A DNA stretch of 64,000 nt from Malachius bipustulatus (lineage: Eukaryota > Arthropoda > Insecta > Coleoptera > Melyridae). The stretch lies in assembly GCA_910589415.1 (NCBI GenBank), contig OU342638.1, positions 34,135,579-34,199,578 on the forward strand. The letters are read 5' to 3'. The position numbers and the translations under genes were made by a program. The notes below the pieces were generated by a model. It ran no database searches, was not told the origin of the DNA, and saw only the letters and a program-made list of their open reading frames with translations. Below are positions 1 to 12,249 of the stretch, piece by piece (position 1 is the stretch's first letter; each line of letters starts with the position of its first letter).

Positions 1-310
1 TATTTAATTGTTGTTATTTCTAAACAACTTTGATTTAAATCCAGTCGCTTTTTCTAATAATAATAATTGCGATTCGATTTGAATCGATTAAATCGATCAA
101 TAATTTACATGCCAAACTAGTCTTATTATTGCAGAACGCACCCTTCTTAATAACAATTATTATTCTGAATCGAGTAGCCTTTTTGTTTCCAATCGACTCG
201 TTTTTACACTTTATTATCCAAAAATTGCGTTATTTCTGGATCAATTCGATCGATAATTAAATCGAATCGTTCATAATCGAAACGCCATCTTTTTGATTAA
301 TTTCAAACCG
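1..310. repeat. Diverged dispersed repeat related to the 4.2-4.7 kb duplication
   Basis: This stretch has many GAATCGA/TCGATT words and the phrase GCAGAACGCACCCTT followed by AATAA/ATTATT runs. The same phrase with small changes recurs near 4350 and 4590. No open reading frame of interest is seen. I read it as a diverged member of the same repeat family; it could also be unrelated AT-rich DNA that shares a few words. Confidence 0.35.
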
Positions 311-347
311 AACTTTTCACCATTTTGAGGTGAAAAAAAATCAAATT

Positions 348-425
348 TGGCGGTTAACGTCACTCACTGACTGAAGTCGTTGACGCTGCCGCACGTCTGT
401 GGTTCGAATCCCAGGTCGGTTTGGT
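348..425 (+). other. tRNA-like B-box segment, possible SINE head
   Basis: Positions about 403-415 contain GGTTCGAATCCC, a good match to the Pol III internal B box (T-arm) of tRNA genes and tRNA-derived SINEs. A TGGCGGTTAACG-like segment about 55 bases upstream could be a worn A box, but I cannot fold a full cloverleaf. It is therefore not called as a tRNA gene. The 600-2830 satellite starts shortly downstream. Confidence 0.25.
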
Positions 426-599
426 TGTTTGTATTCGTTTATAAGGCTTGTTATTTCTATAGGTACAAATGTGCCTGTGGCTGTATGAGTTCGTTATTCT
501 CGAAGCCAAATTACCAGAGTGGAGCGGACTATGTTTTACCTACACAGTTAAGACCGATGCTTCCTCTTTTCTTAATTATTAAAAATAAACATTATCATT

Positions 600-2830
600 C
601 ATTGTCAGGTGACAGGTGTCAGTTTTAAAAGAGTGCAATTTTCGAGAAATCGACAAAGCGACTGGTGCGCGGAGGAAACAGAAAAATCGATTTTGGTTTC
701 GACTTCGAATTTTCACGCTGTTTCAATGAGATTTTCTGCAATTCCGCGCAGATTTTCCGCTAAATTTTGATGGAAAAGTCGAAAAAGTTATCAAATTTTG
801 TCAAAATTCGGAGAGCGGCGAAAGAGACTTTCCAGGATCAAGCAAAATTGACTACATTAATGACAGCTGTCACTTTTTTAAAAGTGCAATTTTTGAGATC
901 CTGACGAAGCTGGTGAGAGGGGACAGAGGAAAATCGATTTGGGTTTGGGTGGGTTGATTTCGAACCAAATTTTACGGCTTTTAGACGGGATTTGCTGCAA
1001 TTCTAAGCAGCTTTTCAGCAAATTTCGATCAAAAAGTCGAAAAAGTTTTCAAATTTTGTCAAAATTCGTAGCGCTACAAAAGAGACTTTCCAGGATCAAG
1101 AAAAATTGACAAATGACACCTGTCACTTTTTTAGGAGGGCAATCTTTGAGATCTCGACGCGGTTGGTGTGAGGAAAAAAGGAAAATCGATTTGGGTTGGG
1201 TGATTTCGAACCAAATTTTACGGCTTTTAGACGGGATTTGCTGCAATTCTAAGCAACTTCTCAGGAAAATTTCGATCGAAAAGTCGGAAAAGTTTTCAAA
1301 TTTTTTCAAAATTTGGGGGCACGACGAAAAATGGGTTTCTGCGAGCAATAAAAATTCAAATTTTTGTCACTTTTTTTGTCACTTTTTTGTCGCAGCATTT
1401 ACTTTTTTAAGAGTGCCATTTTAGAGATTTTTAGGGAAAAATAAAAATCGATTTGGGTTTTTGGGTGGGTTGATTTCGAACCCAATTTTACGGCTCGACG
1501 AGATTTGTTGCAATTCCACGCAGTTTTTCAACAAATTCTGATTGAAAAGTCGAAAAAATTTTCAAATTTCTATCAAAATTCAAAGCACGACGAAAGAAAC
1601 TTTTTGGGAGCAAGAAAAATTGACAAATAACAGCTGTCGCTTTTTTAAAAGTGCAATTTTTGAGATCCTGACGAAGCTGGTGAGAGGGGAAAAAGGAAAA
1701 TCGATTTGGGTTTGAGTGGGTTGATTTCGAACCAAATTTTACGGCTTTTCGATGAGATTTGCTGCAATTCTATGCAACTTTTCAGCAAATTTCGATCTAA
1801 AAGTAAGAAAAGTTTTCAAATTTTTTCAAAATTCGACAAAAAATTTTTCTGGAAGCAAGAAAAATTGAAATTAATGACCGGTGTCAGTTTTCTAAAAATT
1901 CGATTTTCGAGAAATCGAAACGCAGATGGTGCGCAAAGGAAAAAGCGAAATCGATTTTGGGGGCACAAAACTCTACGCTGTTTCTATGAGGTTTTCAGCA
2001 ATTCTAAGCAGCTTTTCAGGAAAATTTCGTTCGAAAAGTCGGAATGTTTTCAAATTTATACATAATTTGGGGACACGATGAAAAAGGGTTTCTGGGAGCA
2101 ACAAAAATTCAAATTTTTGTCACTATTTTTGTCACAGCTGTCACTTTTTTAAGAGTGCAATTTTAGAGATTTTTAGGGAAAAATAAAAGTCGATTTGGGT
2201 TTTTAGGTGGGTTGATTTCGAACCAAATTTTACGGCTTTTCGATGAGATTTGTTGTAATTCAACGCAGATTTTCAACAAATTCTGATTGAAAAGTCGAAA
2301 AAATTTGCAAATTTCTATCAAAATTCAAAGCACGACGAAAGAGACTTTTTGGGAACAAGAAAAATTGACAAATAACAGCTGTCGCTTTTTTAAAAGTGCA
2401 ATTTTTGAGATCCTGACGGAGCTGGTGAGACGGGAAAAAGGAAAATCGATTTGGGTTTGAGTGGGTTGATTTCGAACCAAATTTTACGGCTTTTCGATGA
2501 GATTTGCTGCAATTTTAAGTAGATTTTCAGCAAATTTCGATCGAAAAAGTTTTCAAATTTTGTCAAAATTCGGAGCACGACGATAGAGAATTTCTAGGAT
2601 CAAGAAAAATTAACATTAATGACAGCTGGTCACTTAAAAAAAAATGCAATTTTTGAGAAATCAACAACGCGACTGAGGCAGAAAGTGTGTTGGGTATTTT
2701 CTACGTTTGGTTTCACATTTTCCGGTACATGGAACAGGCTCCTGGAAGCAAGAAAAATTTGACATAACTGACAAGTGACAGGTGTCACTTTAATAAAAGT
2801 GGGGAGTTGATTTCGAAGCAAATGTTTCGC
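600..2830. repeat. ~250-bp tandem satellite, about nine units
   Basis: A palindromic GACAGCTGTCAC-like word (variants GACAGGTGTC, GACACCTGTC, GACCGGTGTC) recurs near 610, 861, 1113, 1626, 1873, 2122, 2372, 2618 and 2775, a spacing close to 250 bases. A more worn copy lies near 1385. Each unit then carries AAAGTGCAATTTTTGAGAT, a GGTGAGAGG segment, GATTTCGAACCAAATTTTACGGC and CAAATTTTGTCAAAATTC. Short open frames inside are by-products of the repeat. Copies decay toward 2830, and a degenerate trail continues to about 3480. Confidence 0.85.
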
Positions 2831-4190
2831 TATGACGAGGTGATTGGAGATTATTCAAACATTTCTTAAGTAGCTTTTTTCAGCAAATCAGCGTAAAAAG
2901 TCTGAAAAATTGACGCCTCGTCAGGTGATTTTTTTGCAACTTTTATGCTACAAAATTTGGCACAAAAGACTTTTTTTAAATTTTTGTTTGGATAATTTGA
3001 CAATTCGCGATTTTGGAGTCGTGGAGGAGTCGAGGAGGGGGAAAAAGCCAGAATTTAGATGCTTTTTGACACTCAAAGCTTAAAATTTGGCTCGCTCGGT
3101 TCACATGGAGCTTCGAGGCGAACTGCCAATAAAAATGGCTGCTTTCACAGTATGTACAGCGTGGTCCAAATGTACAAATGTCAAAAAAAGCTTCAATTTT
3201 CTGAAATTGATAAGCATAAAAAGTGAGCTTTTGGAAATGTTTTATCATTGTCCGGTATCGTGGAGGATGAAGCTTTTCGGGTATAGAAATTGACATTAGA
3301 GACACATGTCACTTTTCTTAAGAGTGAGATTTTAACTAAACCTACGGGATTGAAGTGCGGGGGGAGGGGAGGGGGTTGGCAAAAAATAATACAATTCTTT
3401 TGTTCTTTTTGTTTTGGGATGAGAGTGATGAAAGGATCAATTAAAAAAAATTGAGCCAATTTGAGATAAATCAACACATCTCGATCACCTTGAAGCGAAT
3501 AAAGATTGCAATTTTTCGATCATTCCGAAAGTATTATTTGATATAAAATCACATTATAATTTCGTATTGCTACAATTCCCAGGACTGGAACCCACTAAAC
3601 CGACAGAGAAAAATGAACTTGAGACGTAAGTATAGCATATACAGGGCCAGGTGAGGAAATCGGCCGTCTCGCGTCCGATCGCGTATATCAAAAATCTAAA
3701 ACAAGACGACGGGTGTTGGGAAACAAGTGAAAGATCTCCGAGCAATCTGGTTACGGTAATTACCAAATCGTATGCTAATACATGCCCAATAATATTTGGC
3801 GTAGGTTAGACTCAGAATTGGCTTTTATCTATACGAGAGATGTTAGGAAACTTGTTGCGGTCGGCCGGTAATGATATTAATATTTTTTTATATAATAATT
3901 ATTATTAGTAATCGATCTCTGACCTATATTCGGGCTCATTATACATTACGTCCATCAGCAGCGGTAGCAGAGGAGAATTATTGGTATTTTTTTTCGCTCT
4001 TTGTGAAGAAAAATCACAAGGTTACGACGTTATTAGTATTATATTATCGTACGTACACCTATCTATAAGGAGCTTCGAGCAATGGCATAATTAATAATAA
4101 CGCGTAATTATGTGGAATGATTGGGACGAGGTTGTCAATTCGGTAAATTCACGCCACTCCGACAACGTCGACTGTTACTTTTTCGCTGTG
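2831..4190. other. Intergenic AT-rich DNA, no gene recognised
   Basis: A degenerate trailing copy of the upstream satellite is visible up to about 3480, including ACACATGTCAC near 3300. The remainder holds only short open frames without recognisable domains or convincing splice context. Confidence 0.5.
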
Positions 4191-4740
4191 ATTGACGGTT
4201 ACTTTCACTCGCGTTCTTGAAAATTTTGACGTGGGAGTCAAGTTCAATCCATCCGTAAACTTTGCTTCTTGTACGGATGGCTTTGAAATTTGGTTGAGTA
4301 ATTTTGAATCGATTCGAATACTCATCTTATCGCAAAAAGCGCTAATTTTTGCAGAACGCGCCCTTAATAATAATTATTTTGAACGAGTTGTCTCAGCGAA
4401 CGAATCAATAAATCGAACGAATCATTCTCTCTGATGGGCTCTAACGAATTGGGCTCGAGTTTTTTGATTAATTTTGAATCGAACTATGTACGAGTTGAAT
4501 TTTCCTTCAATCCAGTTCTTATTCTTCAGTTCGAATCGATTCGAGTGTCTTATCACCAGAAAGCAAAACTGGCGTGAAAAGAGGATTGCTGAACGCGTCC
4601 GTAATAATTATTTTGAACGAGTTGCCAGGGAACGAACTTATAATTCGAATGATCATTTTGAACGAATCGTTCTCTCTAATGGGCCTAACGAATTGTGCTC
4701 GAGTTTTTTGATTAATTTTGAATCGAGCTAGGAGTTTAAT
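4190..4740. repeat. Direct duplication of ~240 bp
   Basis: Two copies are visible, about 4300-4490 and 4540-4735. Both contain a GAACGCG(C/T)CC..TAATAATTATTTTGAACGAGTTG block, then GAACGAATC..TTCTCTCT.ATGGGC, then CTCGAGTTTTTTGATTAATTTTGAATCGA. A weaker relative lies at 1-310. No coding function is apparent. Confidence 0.7.
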
Positions 4741-5335
4741 TTTTTTTTAAACTTAAAAAAAATATTTTTTCGGTCATTTTAAAGTTAAACTGTAAAATAA
4801 TAGGACAAGGTTGAGAAAATATTCTGCTAATTATCTAGCTCGAAACCAAATTTAAATTTTTGCAACATTATTTTGATTACAGGTCCTTGTTACGATTGAT
4901 TAGTCACGTTCTATATGTAATTTTTCAAGGTTTATTAGGTATCACTGATCTGCTTTATTTGGACCTTTTCCACCAAATAAATGGAAAACTTTGAAGCAAC
5001 TACAACTACCTACTTAGTTACTTAACAGTGAACGAAATGAACATTGCGAGCACTTCATTTTAGACAAATTATTACAATGACAACAAGACAACCATAAACT
5101 GGTAATTATATCAATTTGTTTATTTAATCCGTTGTTAAAAAATCAAGTAATCAATGTTCTCAAATTATATAGAATTATAAAAACTATAAAAAAAAAGAGG
5201 AGCGGTAACAGCACAAAAATTAAATTAGAATCTACCATTTGGTGATATTTGATTTCTCTCAATCTTAAAATCGATTAATTTTTACTAAAAACGTCCTAAA
5301 AAAATTACAATAAGTAGTATTATTCGTTACATAAA
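4741..5335. other. Intergenic AT-rich DNA, nothing recognised
   Basis: No supported open frame, RNA gene or repeat array is visible between the duplication and the retrotransposon copy. Confidence 0.5.
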
Positions 5336-6924
5336 GTGTCGAATGTTGTCCCTGTTTATAAGAATAAGGGTAGTAGGCATGATGTGAACGATTATCGCCC
5401 AATTGCGATGCAGTGTCAAATTGCAAAAATTTTTGAGAAATGTTTTAACACCAGGCTTAACAACTTTCTTGAGAAAAAACGCTATACTGAATCCGTATCA
5501 ACATGGGTTTAGACAAGCGCATTCAACCCATACAGCATTAAATCTAGTTATGCAGCGAATTTCTGACGGACTAAATGAAGGTAAACATATAGCCGGTCTG
5601 TTCTTTGACATGAGCCGGGCTTTTGACACGGTGGACCATGAACTCCTTATGGAGAAATTGGATAATATGGGTGTGAGAGGAATAGCCAATAATTGGATTC
5701 GATCTTACCTTACGGGTAGGTATCAGCGAGTTACTATCGGAAACAAATGCTCTACACCACTGGAAATAAAAAGGGGTACCCCACAAGGCTCCTGTATTTC
5801 TCCAACCTTGTTTGGCTGTTTTATTATTGATTTACCAACGGCGGAACTCAACAATATTATATTTGTTCTGTATGCTGACGACACCAATGCTTTGGTTGTG
5901 GAGAAGAGGCGAACTGACCTAGCACTTGGCTCCACTAGATGTTCAGATTATGTCCAGAACTGGTGCACTAATAACGGACTGAAACTCAATGAAGATAAGA
6001 CTGTTGCGATGGAAATCGTAACAAAAAACACCAGAGTAGACTCCAGTCTCCTTATCAAACTTGGAGGTCAATCAGTTCAAAATGTCAGCTCAACGAAGTT
6101 TTTAGGCTTATATATCGATCATAAACTGACATGGAATGATCATATTGAACACACTCTACCCAAGTTGAGTTCCTGTTCATTTCTAATTAGAAACATTCGA
6201 AACACCGTTTCATTGGATATTCTGAAGATGGTGTATTTCGGTATTTTTCAGTCCACCATGTCATATGGTATTGTCCACTGGGGCTCGGCTGGTGGGGCGT
6301 GGCGTGTGTTTGTTGCTCAGAAGAAGGCAATCAGGTGCATGTCCTACGCTCCCGGTAGGACACCATGCAGACCGCTGTTTAGGAAGTTGGGGATCATGTC
6401 ATTTCCGTCACTGTACATTTATTTTCTGCTAATCCATATAAAACAAAGCCCTTCAATAATCTCTAATAAGCGCTCATTCATTCACAATTACGAGACAAAA
6501 AGTAAAGATACGCTAGCTCTCCCCTTTTCGAGACTCAGCATAACCCAGCAAAATCCCAATTATATAGGAATTAAGGTATATAACCATGCTCTCAGTAGTT
6601 ATGGGTGTTTTGAAGAGACAGATAGCCTTAAATTATTCAAACAAAAAATAAGAGAATTTCTCCTAGACAAATGTTTCTATTCCCTTGAGGATTTTTTTAC
6701 TCATCCAGATCACTAGGTGATCTATAGTCCGGGTTTGATTGAATATGATTAGTTTTAATTGTGATTTTGCTGTTTCAAAATTTGTATTTTAATGATTGTG
6801 ATATTGTGGTATATGTGTTATATTATGTGTTTATTTATATGTATATGACGAGCTTATAATGTACGGACACAATGTGCTTGTATTATTTAAAAAGCGAATA
6901 ATAAACTGAAACTGAAACTGAAAC
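5336..6924 (+). mobile_element. 5'-truncated non-LTR retrotransposon (CR1/L2-like)
   Basis: The element consists of the 3' two-thirds of a reverse-transcriptase ORF, a short 3' UTR, and a tail of (CTGAAA)n repeats at about 6905-6924. A short-repeat tail instead of poly(A), plus the RT sequence style, points to the CR1/L2-like group of LINEs rather than jockey or L1. The endonuclease domain and ORF1 are absent, as expected for a copy truncated at its 5' end by incomplete reverse transcription. The exact 5' junction is uncertain because I could not compare it with a full-length copy. Confidence 0.8.
5342..6716 (+). pseudogene. Reverse transcriptase, truncated and frameshifted
   Basis: A continuous open frame runs to a TAG at 6716. 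It carries RT hallmarks: a FFDMSRAFDTVDHELL block (5603-5650), a GTPQGSCISPTLF block (about 5776-5814), the catalytic YADD at 5871-5882, a NGLKLNEDKT block, and the downstream FLGLYID / WNDHI / YGIVHWG region typical of CR1-like elements. The first part of the RT lies in a different frame from 5342, with PVYKNKG and NDYRPIAM. The two frames join at the A-run near 5473-5479, so one base has been gained or lost there. With the 5' truncation this makes the copy non-functional. No in-frame ATG begins the longer frame. Confidence 0.85.
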
Positions 6925-7690
6925 AGTCATTTATTCGCTATAACCGATTTAGTTGCAAGTCAAACTAGCTAATCGAGAAAATAAAATTGTAGAGCTCCAG
7001 AGGTTTCTGAAAAATTCTTAAGCAACAATGAATAGGAACGCGGCCTGTTTTTTTTCCCAAGATTTTACGAGCTTATTTATGATCGTTCTTAGCTTCCGCG
7101 GTCATAAAACGTGTATAATGCAACATTTTAACATCGTGTTATTACCTAGAATTTACATATCATTAATAATTGCATTAATCGGGTTATATCAAAAAAAATT
7201 ACTTCCTTGCAACAATACAACCGAATTATAAAAAGTAACAAACAATTTTTTTCATTAACAACGTAAACGGTTTCTGCACCAGGTGCATTATTTTCATTCA
7301 TATAATTATAATAACAAATAGACGCCACTGGTATCCCGTAAGCCCTAGTAACCACGTCACTGTATTACCCTCTTCAAATATCAACGAGATATAAAAAAAT
7401 AAAGGAGGAGGGTGAATTGTGGTCTTAGCGCGCCGACAATAAAAATCTCGCTCTGGATGAAATACTCGAATTTTTCGAATCAAGCTGACCGGTGATTTTA
7501 CCGAAGACGTTTTGGCCCGATTTTTTTTTCTACTTTTTTGAAATGTCCTGTCAGTACGAAAATACATGAATAAAGGTCGTCACAGATAGTGCAGTAATTA
7601 CAAATTCAGCAAACTTTTTCTAAAAACTAATTTTTTTCTGTTTTTTCAATGGGGAAGAAACTGTCAAAACAGGCTTGGGTGATGAGGTTT
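6925..7690. other. Intergenic, nothing recognised
   Basis: Only short open frames with no recognisable similarity occur between the LINE tail and the next repeat array. Confidence 0.5.
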
Positions 7691-7699
7691 CTAACACCA

Positions 7700-9265
7700 T
7701 ACCTTGGAGGGTTGTCTAAAAATTTATCTGGAAAGTTCAAAATTCATTGCCCAAACTGATTTTCCAGAAATTATCCACCATAATATTTTCTTTGGGTCTA
7801 AAGTTGCCAAAATCATACCTGCCCTGTGCCAGAAAAGTGTACCAAAACCACAGCGATTCGGCTGTGGGAAAAACACAGCACGGGAGTAATTGTCCAAAAA
7901 CTTCGGCGAAAGTCACATTTTTGCATGACGCCTGAATTGAATTTGGACCAATTTTTCATCATATTCTCTTCCTGGGGTGTTAAAGTTGCCGAAATTATAC
8001 GTCTCCGGTGACTAAGAAGTGCACCAAGACTATAGCGTTTCATTTTTCTTTTATGAAAACTTCCGCGTCTGTCTGAAAAGAAGTTGTTGTCCAATAGTTC
8101 CGACGAAAGCCACTTTTTGCACGATTCTTTGGTGTCAAAGCGACCGGTGACCGAGGCCCACTAAAATCGCACTTTTAGTGTGATTCTGTGGTTAGCCCTT
8201 CTTATTGTTCTAACTTCGTCGAACTTATACGCGATCGGTGACTGCAATACGATAAAATCGCACTTTTAGTGTGATTATGTGTTTTTCTCTTCCTAGTGCT
8301 CTAAACTTTTCGAACTTATACGCGAGCGGTGACTGAGACACGCTAAAATCACATTTTTAGTGTGACTTTGTATTTATCTCTTCCTAGTGTTCTAAATTTG
8401 TCGAAATTATACGCGATCGGTGACTGCAATACGATAAAATCGCAATTTTAGTGTGACTCTGTGATTAGTTCTCCCTAGTGTTCTAATTTTTTCGAACACA
8501 CGGAAGAAAAAAAACACACTGAGACACGAAATCTTCATTTTTGGTGTGATTATCTTTTCTTGGCGTTCTAAAGTTGGCGAAATCAAGTGTAACTAATGAC
8601 TGAGACACACTAAAACCGCATTTATAGTGTGATGATATCTTCTTAGTGTTCCAAATTTGTCAAAATTATACGCGATGGGTCACTGAAACACGCCAAAATC
8701 GCACTTTTAGTGTGATTCTGTGAATAGCTTTTCCTAGTGTTCTAAATATTTCGAAATTATACGCAACCGGTGACTGAGACACACGAAATCTTCATTTTTG
8801 GTGTGATTATCTTTTGTTGGCGTTGTAAAGGTGGTGAAATCAGGTGTGACTGGTGACTGAGACACACTAAAACCGAACTAATAGTGTGATGATATCTTCT
8901 TGGTGCTCTGAATTTGTCGAAATTATACGCGACAGATTACTGAGATACGCTAAAATGGCACTTTTAATGTGATTCTGTGATTAGCTGTTCCTAGTGTTCT
9001 AAATATTTCGAAATTATATGTATACGCGACCGAGATTGAGACACACCAAATCTTCACTTTTGTTATGATTATCTCTTCTTAGTGTTCTAAAGTTGGCGAA
9101 ATCAGGTATGACTAATGACTGAGACACACTAAAACCGCACTTTTAGTGTGATGATATCTTCTTAGTGTTCTAAATTTTTCGAAATTATACGCGACCGGTG
9201 ACTGAAACACCTTAAAATCACACTTTTAGTGTGATTACCTCTCCTTAGTGTTCTAAAGTTGGCGG
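7700..9265. repeat. ~95-bp tandem repeat array with internal palindrome
   Basis: From about 8140 the phrase CACTAAAA-CGCACTTTTAGTGTGA recurs roughly every 90-100 bases. It is followed by CT(T/C)CCTAGTGTTCTAAA, then TCGAAATTATACGCGA(C/T)CGGTGACTGAGACAC. About a dozen copies are visible, some with the variant ACACACGAAATCTTCATTTTTGGTGTGA. The phrase is partly self-complementary (ACTAAAA / TTTTAGT). Between 7700 and 8140 longer, more diverged relatives carry the AAAGTTGCC..AAAT.ATAC and CGGTGACT blocks. No protein-coding constraint is evident. Confidence 0.85.
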
Positions 9266-12245
9266 TGACACAAAGACCACAATAAGAAGACTAGAAGTTG
9301 AGTTAGAAGAATTAGAAGACTAAAAATTCCCATGACCATATTGGCGGAAACACTAAGAAGGTGAAATTTTGTGTGACCAGTGACTGAGGTGTTCTAAAAC
9401 CGCACGAGTTAAAACCGGGAATCGAACCCGTGTTCCATAATCAAACCATTATCAGGCATTATCTGAGAAGTGGTTACAGGGAACTTCAATAAGTTCAATC
9501 ACCATCTGTTGATCTTTCGAAATGTTCTCTTACTCAAGGATTTCCTGTTTCTGCAATAACGAGAACAGTGCTTAATTAACGGGAGTGAACGATAAGAAAA
9601 AACAACATGCAGAGTAACAAATATTTGATCAAAAATAATTCACTTATCCTAAAACTGGTTCGAAAATAGCGAAGTATCTCCTAAATGCAACAACCGTCGA
9701 CCTTATAATACCGAATAACAAGTACAAGGCGATTTGTTGGAAACTGAAATGCATTTAAATGTCACGAATTTCGTAACGTTTTCATAATCGGTAATCGTGA
9801 ATTTTTGTGAAAAATTCACGCCCGCTTCCAGTCGCTCTTCGAGAGTATCGAGAGATACAGAGTGAGCGAAAAAAAGCGATACTTGGCAACGATGCCAGAA
9901 AAAATAAAAAAACGAACTCAACTTTCCATCTTCTGAAACGTCTTTTGAAACAGTAAAACACGAACGTTAGTTATTATTATCTACTGCTTAGGTACTCGAC
10001 TCGTAATCATAAACAAAGTAATTATTATGCAACGACAGATATTTATAATTATTTATTTATATACAAACAAAGAGTAATCTAACGTCCTTCGGTCTTTCTA
10101 AGTGACGATTTGTTCACGTTCATGACCGCAGCATCGCGATGAACGAGCCAATCACTATAAGTAACAGCCCGCTTCGCTTTCCAGCAATACCGCCGGTAGC
10201 GGTTATAAAGTAACATCGTAACGCATCCCGAGGATAGCTGTTCAAAGTGTATATTTTCCGTATAAGAAAAGGATGCGGCGTAATGATACCGTGAATGAGC
10301 GATTATTTATTAACAATTAGCATTTTTTTCGCCGTGCAAATCAAGGCGGAAGCGCGCTCGTTCTATTACTGAGTCCGGAGGGAAATTCATCAAACCAGTC
10401 GAAAATTAATGTTAATATTTATAATTAATTTTCAGCTGCATATTATATATTATAACTTCCTTATAGGATGAATTTCAATATCGCGGAACTGTCAATGTCA
10501 ATGCTACAACAACTAGAAATTATTCAAATTCCGTTTCCCAATTATTACTTTTAAGTCTTTCCTGGAAACACATATCTGACATTTAAAGATTTAAATATAG
10601 ACAAGACTCTTTATAAGTGCATAAGTGCAGTCTAAATGTCATTCATATGTCACTACTGCAATAATAACGACGAGAACCTGCCACTACAACCACTAAGCTA
10701 CCACTACAATTTATTTTACGGAGACGAGAGATTTTTGGAATTATTACCCCTCATATCGTCAATCACAGTAGTGTGGGGGTGGCGTGAGAAAAAAAAGTTT
10801 TCTTATAAAATTCCGCGATACCTTAAAATGACAGATTAAGTCGACTATGTGCCTTGGCTGATGAGATCATTCTTCACTCTCATTGATTGTCTTATTTTGA
10901 TCATTTGAAACTTGCAAAGGAAACTGGAGATAGGTAGATAGGTACTAATATGCTCGAACTGTCTTATCCGATGGAAACTTCATCCTTCCCAGATTCAGAG
11001 ATTGTTTAAGAATGAAAAATAGCTCTACTTACAGGTGAAGTTGTAGCAGTGCACACGAATTTACCATTTGCCAAAACGAAAATGCTTATAGATGACTTTG
11101 GTGTCCAACTCAGTTGTTTATCTTCCACGATATAAAAATAGACACTGCATTAATAATTATAAAAAATGCTGTCTGGTGATGTGCTGACGTCATGGAAACA
11201 CTTGCATTAGTAAAGTCTAGGGAAATCGGGTCTCGCAACTTTAATCGCGGCCGGTTGGATGCGATTGCCTCGGAAGTGATCAACTTCCAAAAATACTTCC
11301 TTTATTCGCGTATTTATTGATTTAAATATCGCGATGCAACAATGGAAATATGGCCGCCAATTTGCGAGAATCTTGTTAAGGACGTGATTCGCGAAACGAA
11401 GATAACTCGGTACTTGCGGTCGCGGGTGTAACTGTTGTTAGGATAATTGTGTAGAAACAATTTAGTTTCAAAATTTGTCAATAAAAGACAAAAGATAAGG
11501 TCCCTGATCGCTCGCTCTGGATGATTCCGCCCCCTTTATGTAATCGGTACTTTCTTCCATTGGCTACTTCATGTGCGTCTGTCTTCCTCTCTTTCTAGTT
11601 ATGCGTTTTAGGTATGTGCGATGCCCGCTAAGGTGATATCGCATTCGTAAACCGTAACTGACATAAAAGGTTCGTGAAATTAAACACGCTATCGTTTGGA
11701 AAAGGTTGTTAATAATTTTTGCTCGACTCGATAAAGTATAATTTTATTTAACGTTAAAATGCGCGTAAATAAACTTTAACGCCGCTAATGCTCTATTTTA
11801 TGATAGACAGTAATTTAGAAATGAAACAAGGGAGGGGAGTCTCATCTGAACTTCGTAAATTTAATCAAAATCTGGTAATCAAAACAAAAAACACCAGCAG
11901 AATCGCTTTTCCAGCTCCGTAATACGAAAAGAAGAGAAATATCCTGGTCACGGCACCAATGTAGGGTCATAACTACATTTTCATGTTTGCTCGAGTTGGT
12001 TTTCAGATAAAGTTGTTGGGCCATCTTCTTAATAGAGTTTAATTGTTTATGGAGAGAAGAAAACTAGAATTTTGACAAGGACTACCACGACGTAAAAGTC
12101 ACTTCTGAGCCTATGTTCAATTTCCCTGACTTGATTTTCTCAGGACTCGATTCCAGGGAACGAGAATAAAAAAATGATACCTTACGTATTTTGGTCAAGG
12201 TGAAAGCGTTTTTCTATTCCTTCCCGGTAGATTTTTCAATTCAGG
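9266..12245. other. Intergenic region without a supported gene
   Basis: About 3 kb of mixed-composition DNA. I checked the open frames around 9703-9921 (-), 10636-10839 (+) and 11842-12024 (-); none shows a recognisable domain or good splice context. The 10.1-11.7 kb part is less AT-rich and looks single-copy, so regulatory DNA is possible but unsupported. Confidence 0.45.
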
Positions 12246-12249
12246 GAGC

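Noticed and set aside
9405..9485. tRNA-like T-arm on the - strand (CGGGTTCGATTCCCG)
   Set aside because: The T-arm/B-box match is good, but I could not build the acceptor, D and anticodon arms with normal lengths. More likely a decayed tRNA or SINE piece.
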